Below, piece by piece: positions 11,038 to 21,170 of a DNA stretch of 43,828 bases. How positions within the stretch are numbered: position 1 is the stretch's first letter; every line of letters starts with the position of its first letter. Source of the DNA: Basidiobolus meristosporus CBS 931.73 (lineage: Eukaryota; Basidiobolomycota; Basidiobolomycetes; Basidiobolales; Basidiobolaceae); contig MCFE01000702.1 in assembly GCA_002104905.1 (NCBI GenBank), forward strand, positions 1-43,828, read 5' to 3'. The notes under the pieces were generated by a model. It ran no database searches. It had not been told where the DNA came from and saw only the letters and a list, made by a program, of their open reading frames with translations. A program made the position numbers and the translations under genes.

Positions 11038-12640
11038 ATGTCAACCCAAACCACCCCGTTCTTTATGTTGATGCATAAGGGGGAGAGGAAGCCGAAGAAG
11101 CACTTGGGCGTGTTGGAAATAAAGCCGTGCCAAGGCCGAGGCTTGCGTGTGGTTCAAAAAATCGGCAAGCAGGATCCTTATATCTCAGTAGAGTATGGTG
11201 TCCGCAGCCAGCGCTCCAAGGCAGATAAAAACGGTGGGCAGAAGCCTCGCTGGGAGGACGTCTTTAAGTTTGATATCTTCGAAGGAGATACCGAGGTTAG
11301 AATTTATTGTTTGGACCAGAACTTACGCGACAGCTCCTTGATTGGCCAGCGTGCTATAGACTTCGCTCCAGCGTTAAAGAGCTATCAGTGGGATGGTAAG
11401 TTTCTTCCAGTTGGGCTTTGGTTCAACCCGTCAGACTTACAGTCTAGTGCATAGGTTGGTTTGGATTGACATTCCAAGGGGTTCCGGCTGGCGATGTTTA
11501 TTTCGAGTTCACCTACTACCCTGAGGTACATATCTGGCCGCAATTACCGTTCAGCCTCAGCCTTTGCTAACGCTTTATGTAGGGTGGTATTCCAAAGCCA
11601 AATAGCCCCTCGAAGCCCGCCGTACATAGAATCTCACTAACTCCGACGGAGATTCTTGATCAAATGAAAGAGGCTGAAGATGCTCTACCACCTCTTGACA
11701 ATCCTACACCCAGCGCGGAACCCAAGCTAGACTCCGATTCAAATGCACCTCCGAAGGGCTCCTCTTTGGAAGCTCCTGCTGAAGCCGTGGGAGTTGAGGC
11801 GAAAATTCCAAACTTCAACAGCCCTCTTCACTCCAAACTTCAACATAGTTACACCAGCGCAACCCTGCCAATTCATGAAAGACATCTCCATGACCCTAGG
11901 ATCAACCATATGCGTAGTTTCATTCATCGAAATTCCGAGCCAACTATCCAGCCTACTGGCCATTTCTACTCCCCGCCGGAGGGTAGCTTTTTCCCTGAAA
12001 GCTCGCCGTTGCCTTTGCCTGACAGACGAGTGTCCACCTCGGAGATGGAGTGCTCTCGCCCCAAGCCACAGGCTCCTGAACAAAAAGCACCTATTCGAAC
12101 GGTGGCGGACAGGCGAAAATCCAAACTAATTGGTCCAAGAAGGGCTAATTCCACACCAGAGGTATTTTGTTATTGCACGACCAACCAGCGAAATCACTTA
12201 GTTACGCTTTTGCCATAGATCCACAGCGCTAGCATTCCCAGAAAGGATGATATCTCCCCGTCCAAGGTATGTGTTTCTTATGTACCCCCCCCTTTAACCC
12301 TCATCTTACCGTCATGAATCCACAGCCCCCTCGCGAAGCTTTCCCTTCCATGCAGGAGCATCGACACAGCGTTTCTTATTTTTCAGAGGTACTTTTCCTA
12401 CCACACTCGATAACAAACTTCTGCTTTTGCTAACCCAAGTGCCAGTCTCACCACATGCGTGGCTATCCAACACCCTACGAAAGCTGGGGCTTTGGCCATA
12501 TCCCGTGCAGCCCGTTCCCACCTCCGCCACCAGGAGCAGAGTATCCGGTGAGCCCGCCCTTCATGATGTCACCCCATATGTACTCAGAGCCAGCGTACTT
12601 CGATTATGGCGCCGATGCCACACCAACGGATTGTCGCTAG
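11038..12640 (+). CDS. C2-domain protein, Inn1/Fic1-like cytokinesis candidate
   Basis: Six exons: 11038-11395, 11455-11525, 11583-12161, 12219-12266, 12326-12388 and 12446-12640, giving 437 residues. Residues about 20-145 form one C2 domain: HLGVLEIKPCQGRGL, DPYISVEYG, KPRWEDVFKFDI, then GWFGLTFQG and GDVYFEFTYYPEGG after splicing. The rest is Pro/Ser-rich with several PxxP-type stretches (for example SPFPPPPP near the C terminus). One N-terminal C2 plus a Pro-rich tail is the layout of yeast Inn1 and fission yeast Fic1, which couple the actomyosin ring to membrane ingression through SH3 partners. That assignment is inference from architecture; another C2 adaptor is possible. The acceptor of the last exon (cag at 12443-12445, or aag six bases earlier) is not settled. 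AATAAA lies at 12705-12710. Confidence 0.85.
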
Positions 12641-13200
12641 AATAGCAGCCGTAACTACAAGAATTATCCATATCGTTTCAATATGTACTATATTACCTAT
12701 CCTTAATAAACCACTTGAATCACGTGGCTCAGTCCAGACATAGAATGTGTTAGGCAATGTTTATATTTAACGCTTGGATAATGCTTGAAATTTTGAAATT
12801 CATCATAGCCGTTGATCTGAAGGGGTCGACTGTAAACTGAGGTAGGGGGAGGTGTTACGTCAAGGCCAATGACTTGATTTCCCTGCGCTAACCATCCATC
12901 CATGTACGATGGAATATTACCGCTAAACCAGATCAAAATCCTTTTACGCTCTTTAGCTTGACACAGGTTCATAACTTATAAAGCTTTATTGTATTACTAA
13001 ATTCATATATTTATATATACATTTTGATATATTCCCACTTGCAATTCCACTGCACTTCCATCGTCTCTACAGCGAGTCTTCATCCGAGTCCCTTAATTGC
13101 CTCTGATCCTATAAACCGCCTATATCCACCATTTGTAGGAGGTTTTGTACATTTACATCATCTGTTTCCGCCCAGTGACGACCTTCGTTTCGATATAAAC
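12641..13200. other. Intergenic region and MAPKK promoter
   Basis: It holds the 3' end of the C2 gene and an AT-rich tract with TATA-like atatatttatatatac near 13004-13020, about 180 bases upstream of the MAPKK ATG. The minus-strand ORF at 12703-12972 has a proper ATG but no family likeness, and it overlaps the 3' UTR signal of the C2 gene. Confidence 0.5.
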
Positions 13201-14655
13201 ATGAGCGCATTCGCAACACCCAGAAACATACGCAAGAAGAGAAATTTCAAGAACCTCGAGCTGACGAACTCCCCAGTGGTCCATGGTGCAGTAGGTAAAG
13301 ACAACTGTTACAGCGCAGACATGTCCGGGATCGGAAGCGGAGTGCTTTACGACCAGCTTTCTAATTTGGAGGTTGGTCTGGAGTTTAAGCTAGATTTGCG
13401 GCGCGAGGATTTACAAACCATCCATGAACTTGGCTCTGGCAACGGTGGAACCGTCTCTAAAGTCCTCCACGTCCCCACCAAGACAATCATGGCTCGAAAG
13501 GTAAGCTTCTACCCTTTCCAACTCCTCGAGGGTGCTGTACTCAGGTGGCGATTTCTCCTAGATTGTCCATGTCGAAGCGAAGGAGGCAGTAAGAAAGCAG
13601 ATCATTAGAGAGTTGCAAATCATGCATGACTGTAACTCCCCTCACATTGTATCTTTCTACGGAGCCTTCATGCACGAGAACGATATGAAGTTTTCCATTT
13701 GTATGGAATACATGGATATGGGGTGAGGGTTTCTCAGCAAAGACGGCACATGCTTTCGTTACTTATACGCTTTTGTGTGTCTAGCTCGCTTGATTACCTA
13801 TACAAAAAAACCGGACCTATCCCAGAACCAGTCCTCGGAAAGATTACCTATGCAGTGAGTAGCTTTGATTGTCACCTGAGGGAAGGCAAACTAAGCCATT
13901 TGTTCTAGGTTCTCGATGGTCTCACCTACCTGTACGACAATCATCGTATTATCCATCGAGGTACTTGGCATGTGAACCACACTGACATGCGATGATTTAT
14001 TGATCTCGCTGCAACATCTAGATGTGAAGCCGTCGAATATTTTGATCAACTCTGCGGGCCTGGTGAAGATCTGTGACTTTGGAGTCTCGGGAATCCTTGT
14101 GGACTCCATTGCCAAAACGTTCGTTGGTACCAGCCAGTATATGTCGGTTAGTAGGCCCTGTGGTTGATCGTGGTTCCAACCAGCAGACTTAGCAATCCCC
14201 TTGATATGTGTAGCCTGAGCGAATCTCCGGCGCTACTTACACGGTCAAATCAGATGTGTGGAGTCTTGGAATCTCGTTGCTGGAGCTTGCGCTAGGCCGC
14301 TTCCCGTTCCCACAAGAGGGAAAGCCTCTTTCTGTATTCGAGCTGCTCGAATTCATTGTTCACGAGGAGATGCCTAGCCTGCCAAGTGGACAATTCCCCT
14401 CCGACTTCGAACATCTGATTAAAATATGGTAAGTACTCGGCCGCCACAGCTTGCGAAGACCCATGGTAACCTGTTTCTGTAGCCTGGTGAAAGATCCTGC
14501 TAAAAGACCAACGCCCAAAGAGTTGATGGTAAGTCGGTTTGTCCTACTGCTCTTGGAGATGTACTAATCCATGGTTCGCGTAGTCCCACCCCTACGTTTT
14601 GCGCACACAGACCGAGAAAATCGACATCGAGAAATGGGTTCAGTCTATTGCTTGA
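13201..14655 (+). CDS. MAP kinase kinase, Ste7/Byr1/Fuz7 class
   Basis: Eight exons: 13201-13500, 13562-13722, 13785-13854, 13909-13960, 14022-14146, 14214-14428, 14483-14528 and 14584-14655, giving 346 residues. The kinase domain is complete: glycine loop GSGNGGTV, catalytic Lys100 (MARK) at the first exon junction, HRDVKPSN with Asp195, DFG with Asp213, and SPER at 236-239. The activation-loop residues Ser223 and Thr227 (DSIAKTF) sit where a MAPKKK phosphorylates this class. Residues 10-21 are a basic cluster followed by LEL, a typical MAPK docking site. This is the class that relays mating and filamentation signals to a Fus3/Kss1-type MAP kinase in the cytosol. The pathway role is by homology. 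AATAAA lies at 14807-14812. Confidence 0.95.
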
Positions 14656-14934
14656 AACGCCCCCGTCCTTCACCCTGCCCTCTACCTTGACATAAACACG
14701 AATTCTTCCAACCATTCAGTTTCTTTTTATTTCCATTCCTTCGCCCAAGTGAAGCTACTTGATATTCGGTAAATAATGGTAGATTGGTTTAGTTTTGTCC
14801 ACGATAAATAAACTAGACATGATTTACACGTGACATCGAGGGTGTGCAGATTGGTTGGATCGCCAATTGAAATTCGTCTTCCATGAGGAGCATTTCTCTC
14901 CGTTTCACGGTCAGCGCACCAAACCGCCTCGCGT

Positions 14935-15987
14935 ATGAATCACTTGGAAGATTATTTCGATAGTAAGTGTAGAAGCGTCTCCACCACCCATCCAATTCTA
15001 ACCTTATTCTAGCGCTGGATTCGCTTCCGGCTGAGCTCCAGCGAAACTCCACGTTATGGAAGGAGGTAGACGGGTCATGGTTTGGTATGCAACGAAACGA
15101 GCGGACAAGTAAATTGCGCACCGAGGCTGATTTGGTTGCTTAATTGAATAGAAAACCTTGACACCCACGACAGCACCCTAGACGCTTTTCTGAGTACCAA
15201 CCAGGAAGAGAAGAACACCCAAGATAGATTGTCCACTTTGAGGGAGTTGAGCCAATGTGTTGGGGAATATAGCAAGCAAGACGCCAAGAAACTGGCCCTT
15301 GCCGTGAGGCTGGCGGACACGGTACTGGTGGAGATTTCGATTGGGTTGTCTGCATTCGCTGATCCAGGCCCCCTTTATCAATCACGTTCTCTTGTAGGTA
15401 GATCGCCACATCCAGAGATTGGAATATCATTTCCTTGGTTTCCAAGAGGAACTTGCTGGAGATAAAGCTCTGAAGGAAACGAACAAGGAGGCATCACGTG
15501 ACCGAAAGGATGCCAAGAAAGGTATGCACCATCAAAGGCAACAGCACTCCTCATATGACGAACTCATGAGCTGTCGATAAAGGGAATAGCGTTAACGCAA
15601 GGTTACAGCAAAGCTCCACCGGCGCACGACATACTAGGAAAGACGAGGATTCATTGGACCAAGGGGTCAAACGGTAATCTTGTTTACTAAACAGGCGATT
15701 ACGTAGTAGTGTACTCATCCAACTCGACCACAGCCAGGAGCTTGGCATTGACCCGAACGAACCTACCTATTGCTATTGTAATCAGATATCGTTTGGAGAG
15801 ATGATTGCTTGCGACAACGACAACGTAAGGACGGTCGATGTGTTTGGATTCAAACGGTTGCTAAACGTGATTTTTCTAGTGCGAGCTGGAATGGTTCCAT
15901 TATCAATGTGTTGGTCTGAAAGACCCACCCAAAGGTGCCTGGTACTGCAAGGAGTGCCAAGCGAAAATGAAAAAGCAGAAGCGCTGA
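14935..15987 (+). CDS. ING-family PHD-finger chromatin reader (Yng2/Png1-like)
   Basis: Seven exons: 14935-14962, 15013-15084, 15152-15321, 15398-15521, 15583-15673, 15695-15824 (or from 15707) and 15880-15987, giving 240 or 236 residues. The start MNHLEDYF runs across intron 1 into [11 protein letters not shown], the standard ING N terminus. The helical ING domain continues to about residue 130 ([22 protein letters not shown]). The C-terminal PHD finger (about 188-231) has every C4HC3 ligand: C188, C190, C201, C206, H212, C215, C228 and C231, with the WF before the His. ING proteins read H3K4me3 and anchor NuA4 or Rpd3-type histone modifying complexes in the nucleus. Intron 5 is unusually short (21 or 33 bases). 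Confidence 0.93.
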
Positions 15988-16104
15988 GCCCCGTTCCCAC
16001 CCTATTTCGTACCCATGTATATATCTTAGAATGGTGTTCGGCAGCAGATTACCCGCAAGATGGAAGATCATTCGAGCAGCATTGAATAACATTTTGAATA
16101 GGCT

Positions 16105-16116
16105 TTTATTAATAAA
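16105..16116. terminator. Palindromic bidirectional poly(A) signal
   Basis: The 12-mer TTTATTAATAAA is a perfect palindrome and reads AATAAA on both strands. It sits in the 228-base gap between two convergent genes, 118 bases past the ING stop and 100 bases past the stop of the minus-strand gene. Confidence 0.6.
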
Positions 16117-16215
16117 CATATATAACTAGTCGATTGAGTAATGGATGTACAGTCACATTCACGTATTCCTGCGGGTATTTACAATTACAGAGGGTCCACT
16201 ATTTTACATCCCAAC

Positions 16216-16713
16216 CTAAGCGGCCACCAGTTGCTGATAAGAATCCTTAGATGACACAAACCTCCTGAGCCATCTGACCACATCAAAGCCAGTGTCTTCA
16301 GCCATGGTGAGGAATTTCAGCTGGCATTCAAAGCCTGAGGGGACGATCCATCTTTCATCCTCGAATTCCCCTGCTTCCACGGAATACTTGAACTGCCAGG
16401 ATCCCATCTGACCGACCTGGTTTTGCTTCATGGCCAGGAACTTGGGCGACGCGAGTAAGGACTCTCCCTGGGATGTGATATCGGAGATTCGGGGGGTCTG
16501 GAAGTATCCATTGTCGTAGAAGCGTTGCTTCACTGGCTTTTCAACGCCAAACACCACGGTACCGGTGGCCAGGTTGTACTCGGGGTTGCTGAAGCGAACG
16601 GTCAGGCGTCGGCGACCCTCCTGGTCCAGGACCACCTGGGGAGCCATGGATTCCAGGGAGTTCAGAAAGGCGCCGAATTGCTTTTCGTCGAGCTGGGTAT
16701 TCTGCATAGACAT
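16216..16713 (-). CDS. Hypothetical protein, unrecognised
   Basis: A single-exon 165-residue protein starting MSMQNTQLDEKQ. The frame stays open with an earlier ATG at 16818, which would give 200 residues. However, a TATAAAA box (16761-16755) lies between the two ATGs, 42 bases upstream of the inner one, so the inner ATG is preferred. I do not recognise a family. The protein looks soluble, with no signal peptide or membrane segment, a mixed alpha/beta pattern, and a C-terminal segment (VVRWLRRFVSSKDSYQQL) that could be an amphipathic helix. It converges on the ING gene and shares its poly(A) palindrome. Confidence 0.7.
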   Translation of the reverse strand: MSMQNTQLDEKQFGAFLNSLESMAPQVVLDQEGRRRLTVRFSNPEYNLATGTVVFGVEKPVKQRFYDNGYFQTPRISDITSQGESLLASPKFLAMKQNQVGQMGSWQFKYSVEAGEFEDERWIVPSGFECQLKFLTMAEDTGFDVVRWLRRFVSSKDSYQQLVAA

Positions 16714-16754
16714 GTTGGTGAGAATTGGGATATCTGGCTTGTTGCAAGGGGGTC

Positions 16755-16761
16755 TTTTATA
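16755..16761 (-). promoter_or_regulatory. TATA box
   Basis: TATAAAA on the minus strand, 42 bases upstream of the preferred start codon at 16713. This spacing fits a short leader. Confidence 0.5.
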
Positions 16762-17472
16762 CCCGGCCTTCATGTCCCGAGCGCTGGACGTCCACTGTGG
16801 TTTCTGAAAGTGGTACATGCAAGCAGATCATCTAAAATGGTGGACTTTCGGCCAATTCGTCATTGGACATCGATGATGGCAGTGATGTGATAAAAAGTAA
16901 TCGCTGCTTCCATCCCGAGCGAATCCTCTGCCCATGCTAAGCGATGATGATTCAAACCAAACCAGGTCTAGCAGATTTGCTATCCAGGGTATTCGATTAC
17001 CCACCGATGTCTTCTTTTTGGACCAACCGATCAGTTGCATCCGTGATAGGTGCAGCCGAATGCAGCCGAATTCGTGACCATGGGGGCCGAAACCCTACCT
17101 GCCTGATTGGTATCGAGTCGGTGCGAAGCATGAACGAATCCGGAATCAGCAGAGAACACTCCTGTAGAATCATAGTTCCGAGGCCGCTACCAGATGGAAC
17201 GTTCTTTGTGGATGATTTATACCGCGGTGCATCTGGAATCCTTACTGAGGGATTTATTTTTACAGGGTGATTCGTTTCGACCTCCTTACTTTACAAGGAA
17301 TTTGGAGGGAGCTAGATGACGGTGCGTAGTATAGATATGCAGGTGAGGTGATGAATATAAGTCTATGATGTGATATGTAAAGAAGCGATGGGGGCAATTA
17401 TGCGGGATTAGTGAATGGGGAATGTAAACTACATGGGGAGGAATAACGGGAGGGATGGGGCTTCTCTGGAGT
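16762..17472. other. Intergenic region
   Basis: It holds the promoter of the minus-strand gene at 16216-16713 and the 3' UTR of the oxidoreductase to the right. A 108-codon ORF at 16944-17270 (+) starts with ATG but has no recognised content or obvious promoter. A small tandem repeat of gcagccgaat occurs near 17052-17071. Confidence 0.45.
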
Positions 17473-19297
17473 TCAAGCGTCCAGGTCCATGAGGTTGTCG
17501 GCATCTCCAATGGACGAGTGCCGGTAGTCATCGATGTTGATGACAGAGCCGGTATTGCGGGCGTGTTCAGCAGCGAATACGTAAAGCTGGTTTTCTACAC
17601 GGGTAAGTGTTAAGCAGCAATCGACAAGCGCAAGCTCAGTCCGTGTGCCACCTACCTAAAACATCTTGGGATTCACAAAAGACACGCCCCTCGGTACTGT
17701 ACACGGTTACACACTCGAGAAAAAATCGGATGACTCCATAGTCCCCATCTAAAACAAATCAAATCAGTCTCGTTTCTCCTGGATGCCTCTAATGCCATGA
17801 TACGTACTGCTGGACGGATCATCTTCATGCTCGTCATCTCTCTCGGGTCGAATGATCTCGCTTCGACGGGTCAGGAAATCAAAGTGACGCACAACATGGC
17901 CATCGGCCTCCAGCTCGCCCAAAGTCCCGAAAATCCTCGTCTTGCGCTCGCACAAAGATTCAGTGCAAGCTACCATAGTGAAGTTACAAGTCTTGCCGCC
18001 GTCGAATTCCATGTTGATGATCTAATGCAAGTCAAGGTTAGGGGCGATCTTCCGCGTGTCTGGTCGCTCGTGGAGGGGCCATACCTGGTTATCACAGGAA
18101 TCCCCAGCTTCACTGTCCGAAGCGTCGTCCTTACAGTCGTAAGGGCTGACGAGATTCTCGATTTCCTCAATGGGACTATATACAGGGCTAGCGATTCGGG
18201 ACCTGTCCGACCAAGGGGAGTTTTCCAAGTACATCTGCTGCGCCGAAACGCAGCATTCCTGCTCATGGGGGCATTGCCGGCACCGGGCGGAGAGTCGGAT
18301 CTGGAAGTTCTTTCTCTTGTAGACATGGTAGAGGCTGCCGAAGGAGCTGACCCGCCGGCACCGAGTACCCATGAACCAAGAGATCAGATCGATGTCGTGG
18401 ATGTTCTTGGACATCAGTGATAGCGTGCTCTCTCGTTTTTTCAACCCGCCGTGGGAGACCGTAGGGAAGGAGGGTCGGAAATGATGAAAGCCAATGGGTT
18501 CCATGTGCTGGATGCTCATCACCTCTCCGATCGCCCCCGAGTCAATCATTCGTTTCATGGTTCGGTTGTAGGCGCTGTACCGCTCGGGGTGGCCAACCAT
18601 AAATATCACCTGAACACGAGATTTAGTCCACCTGAACGGCTTTTCATACGTAGAATAACTCACTTACGTTGTGCTGGATGGCGGCATTGACCACTTTGAG
18701 GCATTCGCTCAGGGTTAGTGAGGGGGGGTTCTCCAACAACACGTGATATCCGCTCTTAATGAACGCTAGAAATTCGCTCGCGTTAGAACAACAACACCAT
18801 CGGGATCGACGCATCACAACCAAATACCTAAGGCCGAGTGGTAATTTTTCGAGTCTAAGTTGGAGATGATCACCGAGTCGGCGATTCTGGGCCGCATGGA
18901 GAGCTGTCCGTAACATGCACGGTTAGCATGTGGGATCAAGAAGCGGCACCATGAAAAGAAGCGGGCTTACCTCTCGCCAGTTTGAAAAGATGTTCTCGGA
19001 GGAGATGTTGTGTCTCTGTGAGGAGTGGGTCGGGTAAGAGAGGATGGTCACGAATGTATCCAAGCAAAATCAATATGAACCTTGGCTAGATTGAATCGTC
19101 GGAATTCAGTGGGCGAGGCAACACCCACGATTCGTAACAAATGGGGGTTTTTAATGGCAAAATTGGCGTACAAAGATCCCCTACACAATGGCCGGTTATT
19201 AAACATTCGTGCCAAGACTCGCTCAGGCCAATATTCACCTGTTTCCAACCCCAATGATGCATGCGGTCACCACTGGACCATGAGAAGAGGGTAGCAT
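17473..19297 (-). CDS. Gfo/Idh/MocA-family oxidoreductase
   Basis: Nine exons read right to left: 19297-19239, 19180-19081, 19015-18971, 18903-18828, 18765-18668, 18609-18085, 18021-17808, 17748-17656 and 17594-17473, giving 443 residues. The Rossmann motif GVGNRG (16-21) is completed across intron 1. The N-terminal domain continues through IVGVASP and ADSVIIS to VLLENPP (102-108). The C-terminal domain has IHDIDL (196-201), a Cys cluster CRQCPHEQECC (236-246), and the late strand/helix blocks IINMEF and ENQLYVFAAEHA. The family uses NAD(P)(H) to oxidise or reduce sugars and similar polyols; the substrate here is unknown. The usual EKP Lys is Asn106. The intron 2 donor (gttcat) is weak but is required by the frame. 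Confidence 0.88.
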
Positions 19298-20474
19298 GAA
19301 GGAAGTCGTTGTTCAGAGGTGGGGTGAGGGAGTGGGGTAGATAAGGTCAGCTTTGCGAATAATCCTTGATGATGTTACTGAGGGGGAGGAAAAAATACAG
19401 AGTGGAAGCGGCGAAAAAATAAGAAATCCCCGGCCCCCAACGTCCTTTTATTTAACACGGATTCTCCTGGAGACACAGCATCAGTCCAGAAAAGGCTGTC
19501 GGACCAAAATGAGCCATTTGCACTCCTACTCTCAATGCCTAGCCCCTCTGGTTCATTCACTAATTCCCGTTACCGATCGGGTTTGTTTTAAATGTTATGT
19601 GAAACCCAGGTTAATGAGAACCTCCATCGAGTGCGCGAATATGTGAAAGAATAGAATTACTATGGCCTTCAAGACCGTGAATGGCCTCTTCAACCGTCAG
19701 TATGTCCCCGCACCATACAACCAAGCGTCATTCTCTCCTGCTTGCCGCACCCGTAAGCATAAGGTGGACCGGGGTAAAGAAGGGTCTAGAACTCAGCGAG
19801 GGAGAACGTACGCCACGTGCATCCAGATCGGAAATGATCAAAGCAAAATAGATAATTCATGCCTTCGTGATATCTAGTTGAAAATTCCTGCACAAGATCT
19901 AGACCACCTCGTACCACATTACCTGTCCAATTTGACTACCTCCATTCATCCATTATAGTAAATCAACGGAACTCGACCCTATATGGGCATTGAAGGTTAG
20001 TTGGATGTACGGTCCATGATCCCACGTATTATATTAAATCCTTATGGAGGCACGCGCTGCTGTATGTCGTGAAGCTACCATAACCCATCGCTATCATCAT
20101 CTTCATGATGCAATCTACCTGAGCCGTACATTCATGCACAAAGGTGATTTCCTAGAGCATGTGCCATTCCGTAAATTGCCAGAGCAGTCTGGACCAGCGT
20201 CCTGTGACCAGAGTCCGGGGAAATGTGAGCATTTCGTGGCCTTTATATTGCTGTAGATTGACTCAGCTGCAGGACGTTGCGAAGGCTGATTGTTTATCTC
20301 GTACATGCCAGATGAACCGTTTCAGACACGCCTTCCCAACTGCTCCAGGGATTCGCAACCTCACGCACCATCAAATGCATGCATGATCCTGTAAGGCTAA
20401 TCATCTACAGCCACCAAGTTCTAGACTCGGTATGCCATCGTTAATTATTAATCAATTAAGTACATGAGCCTGCA
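19298..20474. other. Intergenic region
   Basis: This is the promoter side of the oxidoreductase gene plus about 1 kb with no recognised coding content. ORFs at 19662-19877 and 20044-20256 (+) look random: no motif, no good start context and no conserved pattern. Confidence 0.5.
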
Positions 20475-20618
20475 TTACAGCGGAGGAGCCATTCCTGCCA
20501 CAACGTTCCTCAACACTGCAGGCAAAGGTTCTGGTGCCGTCGGTGGGTAGTCCGGCTGCCCTCCTCGCTGCTCACCGGCGCAACTCCGGTTTCCTCTTGT
20601 TTCATGGAGCTTGGCCAT
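20475..20618 (-). CDS. Possible small ORF, 47 residues
   Basis: ATG at 20618 to TAA at 20475. The product starts MAKLHETRGNRSCAGEQRGG and continues with a Pro-rich stretch and a short hydrophobic end (VVAGMAPPL). The ORF is clearly more GC-rich than the surrounding spacer. A TATA-like ttttatact lies about 40 bases upstream of the start on the same strand. I do not recognise it. Chance cannot be excluded at this length; it may also be one exon of a larger gene or an upstream ORF. Confidence 0.35.
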   Translation of the reverse strand: MAKLHETRGNRSCAGEQRGGQPDYPPTAPEPLPAVLRNVVAGMAPPL

Positions 20619-21170
20619 CCCAAGATTCCCAGGAATCCCACCGACAGTATAAAATTAGCGCTCGCTCAGTCTCTCATATGCAGAGATGAATCCGGAATCA
20701 CCATTGCTGGTGACACTTGCCATAACCAATGATGTATATTCCGGTGATTAAACTCGGGGATTCAAGGGTAATAAATCATCACCAATGGCCAATGGCAAAT
20801 GATGGTGGTTTGCAGAATACTCGGCGAGTAACCATGGTGGTTGATTAATCTCTAGATGAGATTTACTCGAAATAGATGGATTCTGGAGATCGAGACTAAT
20901 CGCTATTTAGATGGGATGGGGGATGGCAGCGCACAGATGAGTCGGTAGTTTATTACATCACAAGAGGGCTACAAACGAGTCGGTTTATTACATCACAAGA
21001 ATGCTATATAGGATGGAGACCAGTTAAAAAGGGATCTAATAGTCGAATTAGCACCTCCATCGAGCATCAAAAAGATGGGGAGTAACATATGTAGGAGGTT
21101 GGGAAGTGAGGGATGTGAGGGATGTACAAAAGTGAGTAGTCTAGAAAATAAGGACATTACGAATATATAT
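20619..21170. other. Intergenic region
   Basis: No coding content was seen. It includes the short tandem repeat at 20939-21000 and the 3' UTR of the minus-strand gene that ends at 21171. Confidence 0.5.
20939..21000. repeat. Two-copy direct repeat
   Basis: Units at 20939-20965 and 20977-21000 share gagtcggt and tttattacatcacaaga. They differ by a three-base insertion (agt) in the first. Function unknown; it may be slippage in 3' flanking DNA. Confidence 0.8.

Noticed and set aside
12703-12972. 89-codon minus ORF between the C2 and MAPKK genes
   Set aside because: It overlaps the poly(A) region of the C2 gene and has no recognisable content.
16944-17270. 108-codon plus ORF
   Set aside because: No motif, promoter or conservation evidence; it lies in a region serving as flank for two minus-strand genes.
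17797-18420. 207-codon plus ORF inside the oxidoreductase
   Set aside because: It is antisense to well-supported exons with family motifs, so a shadow.
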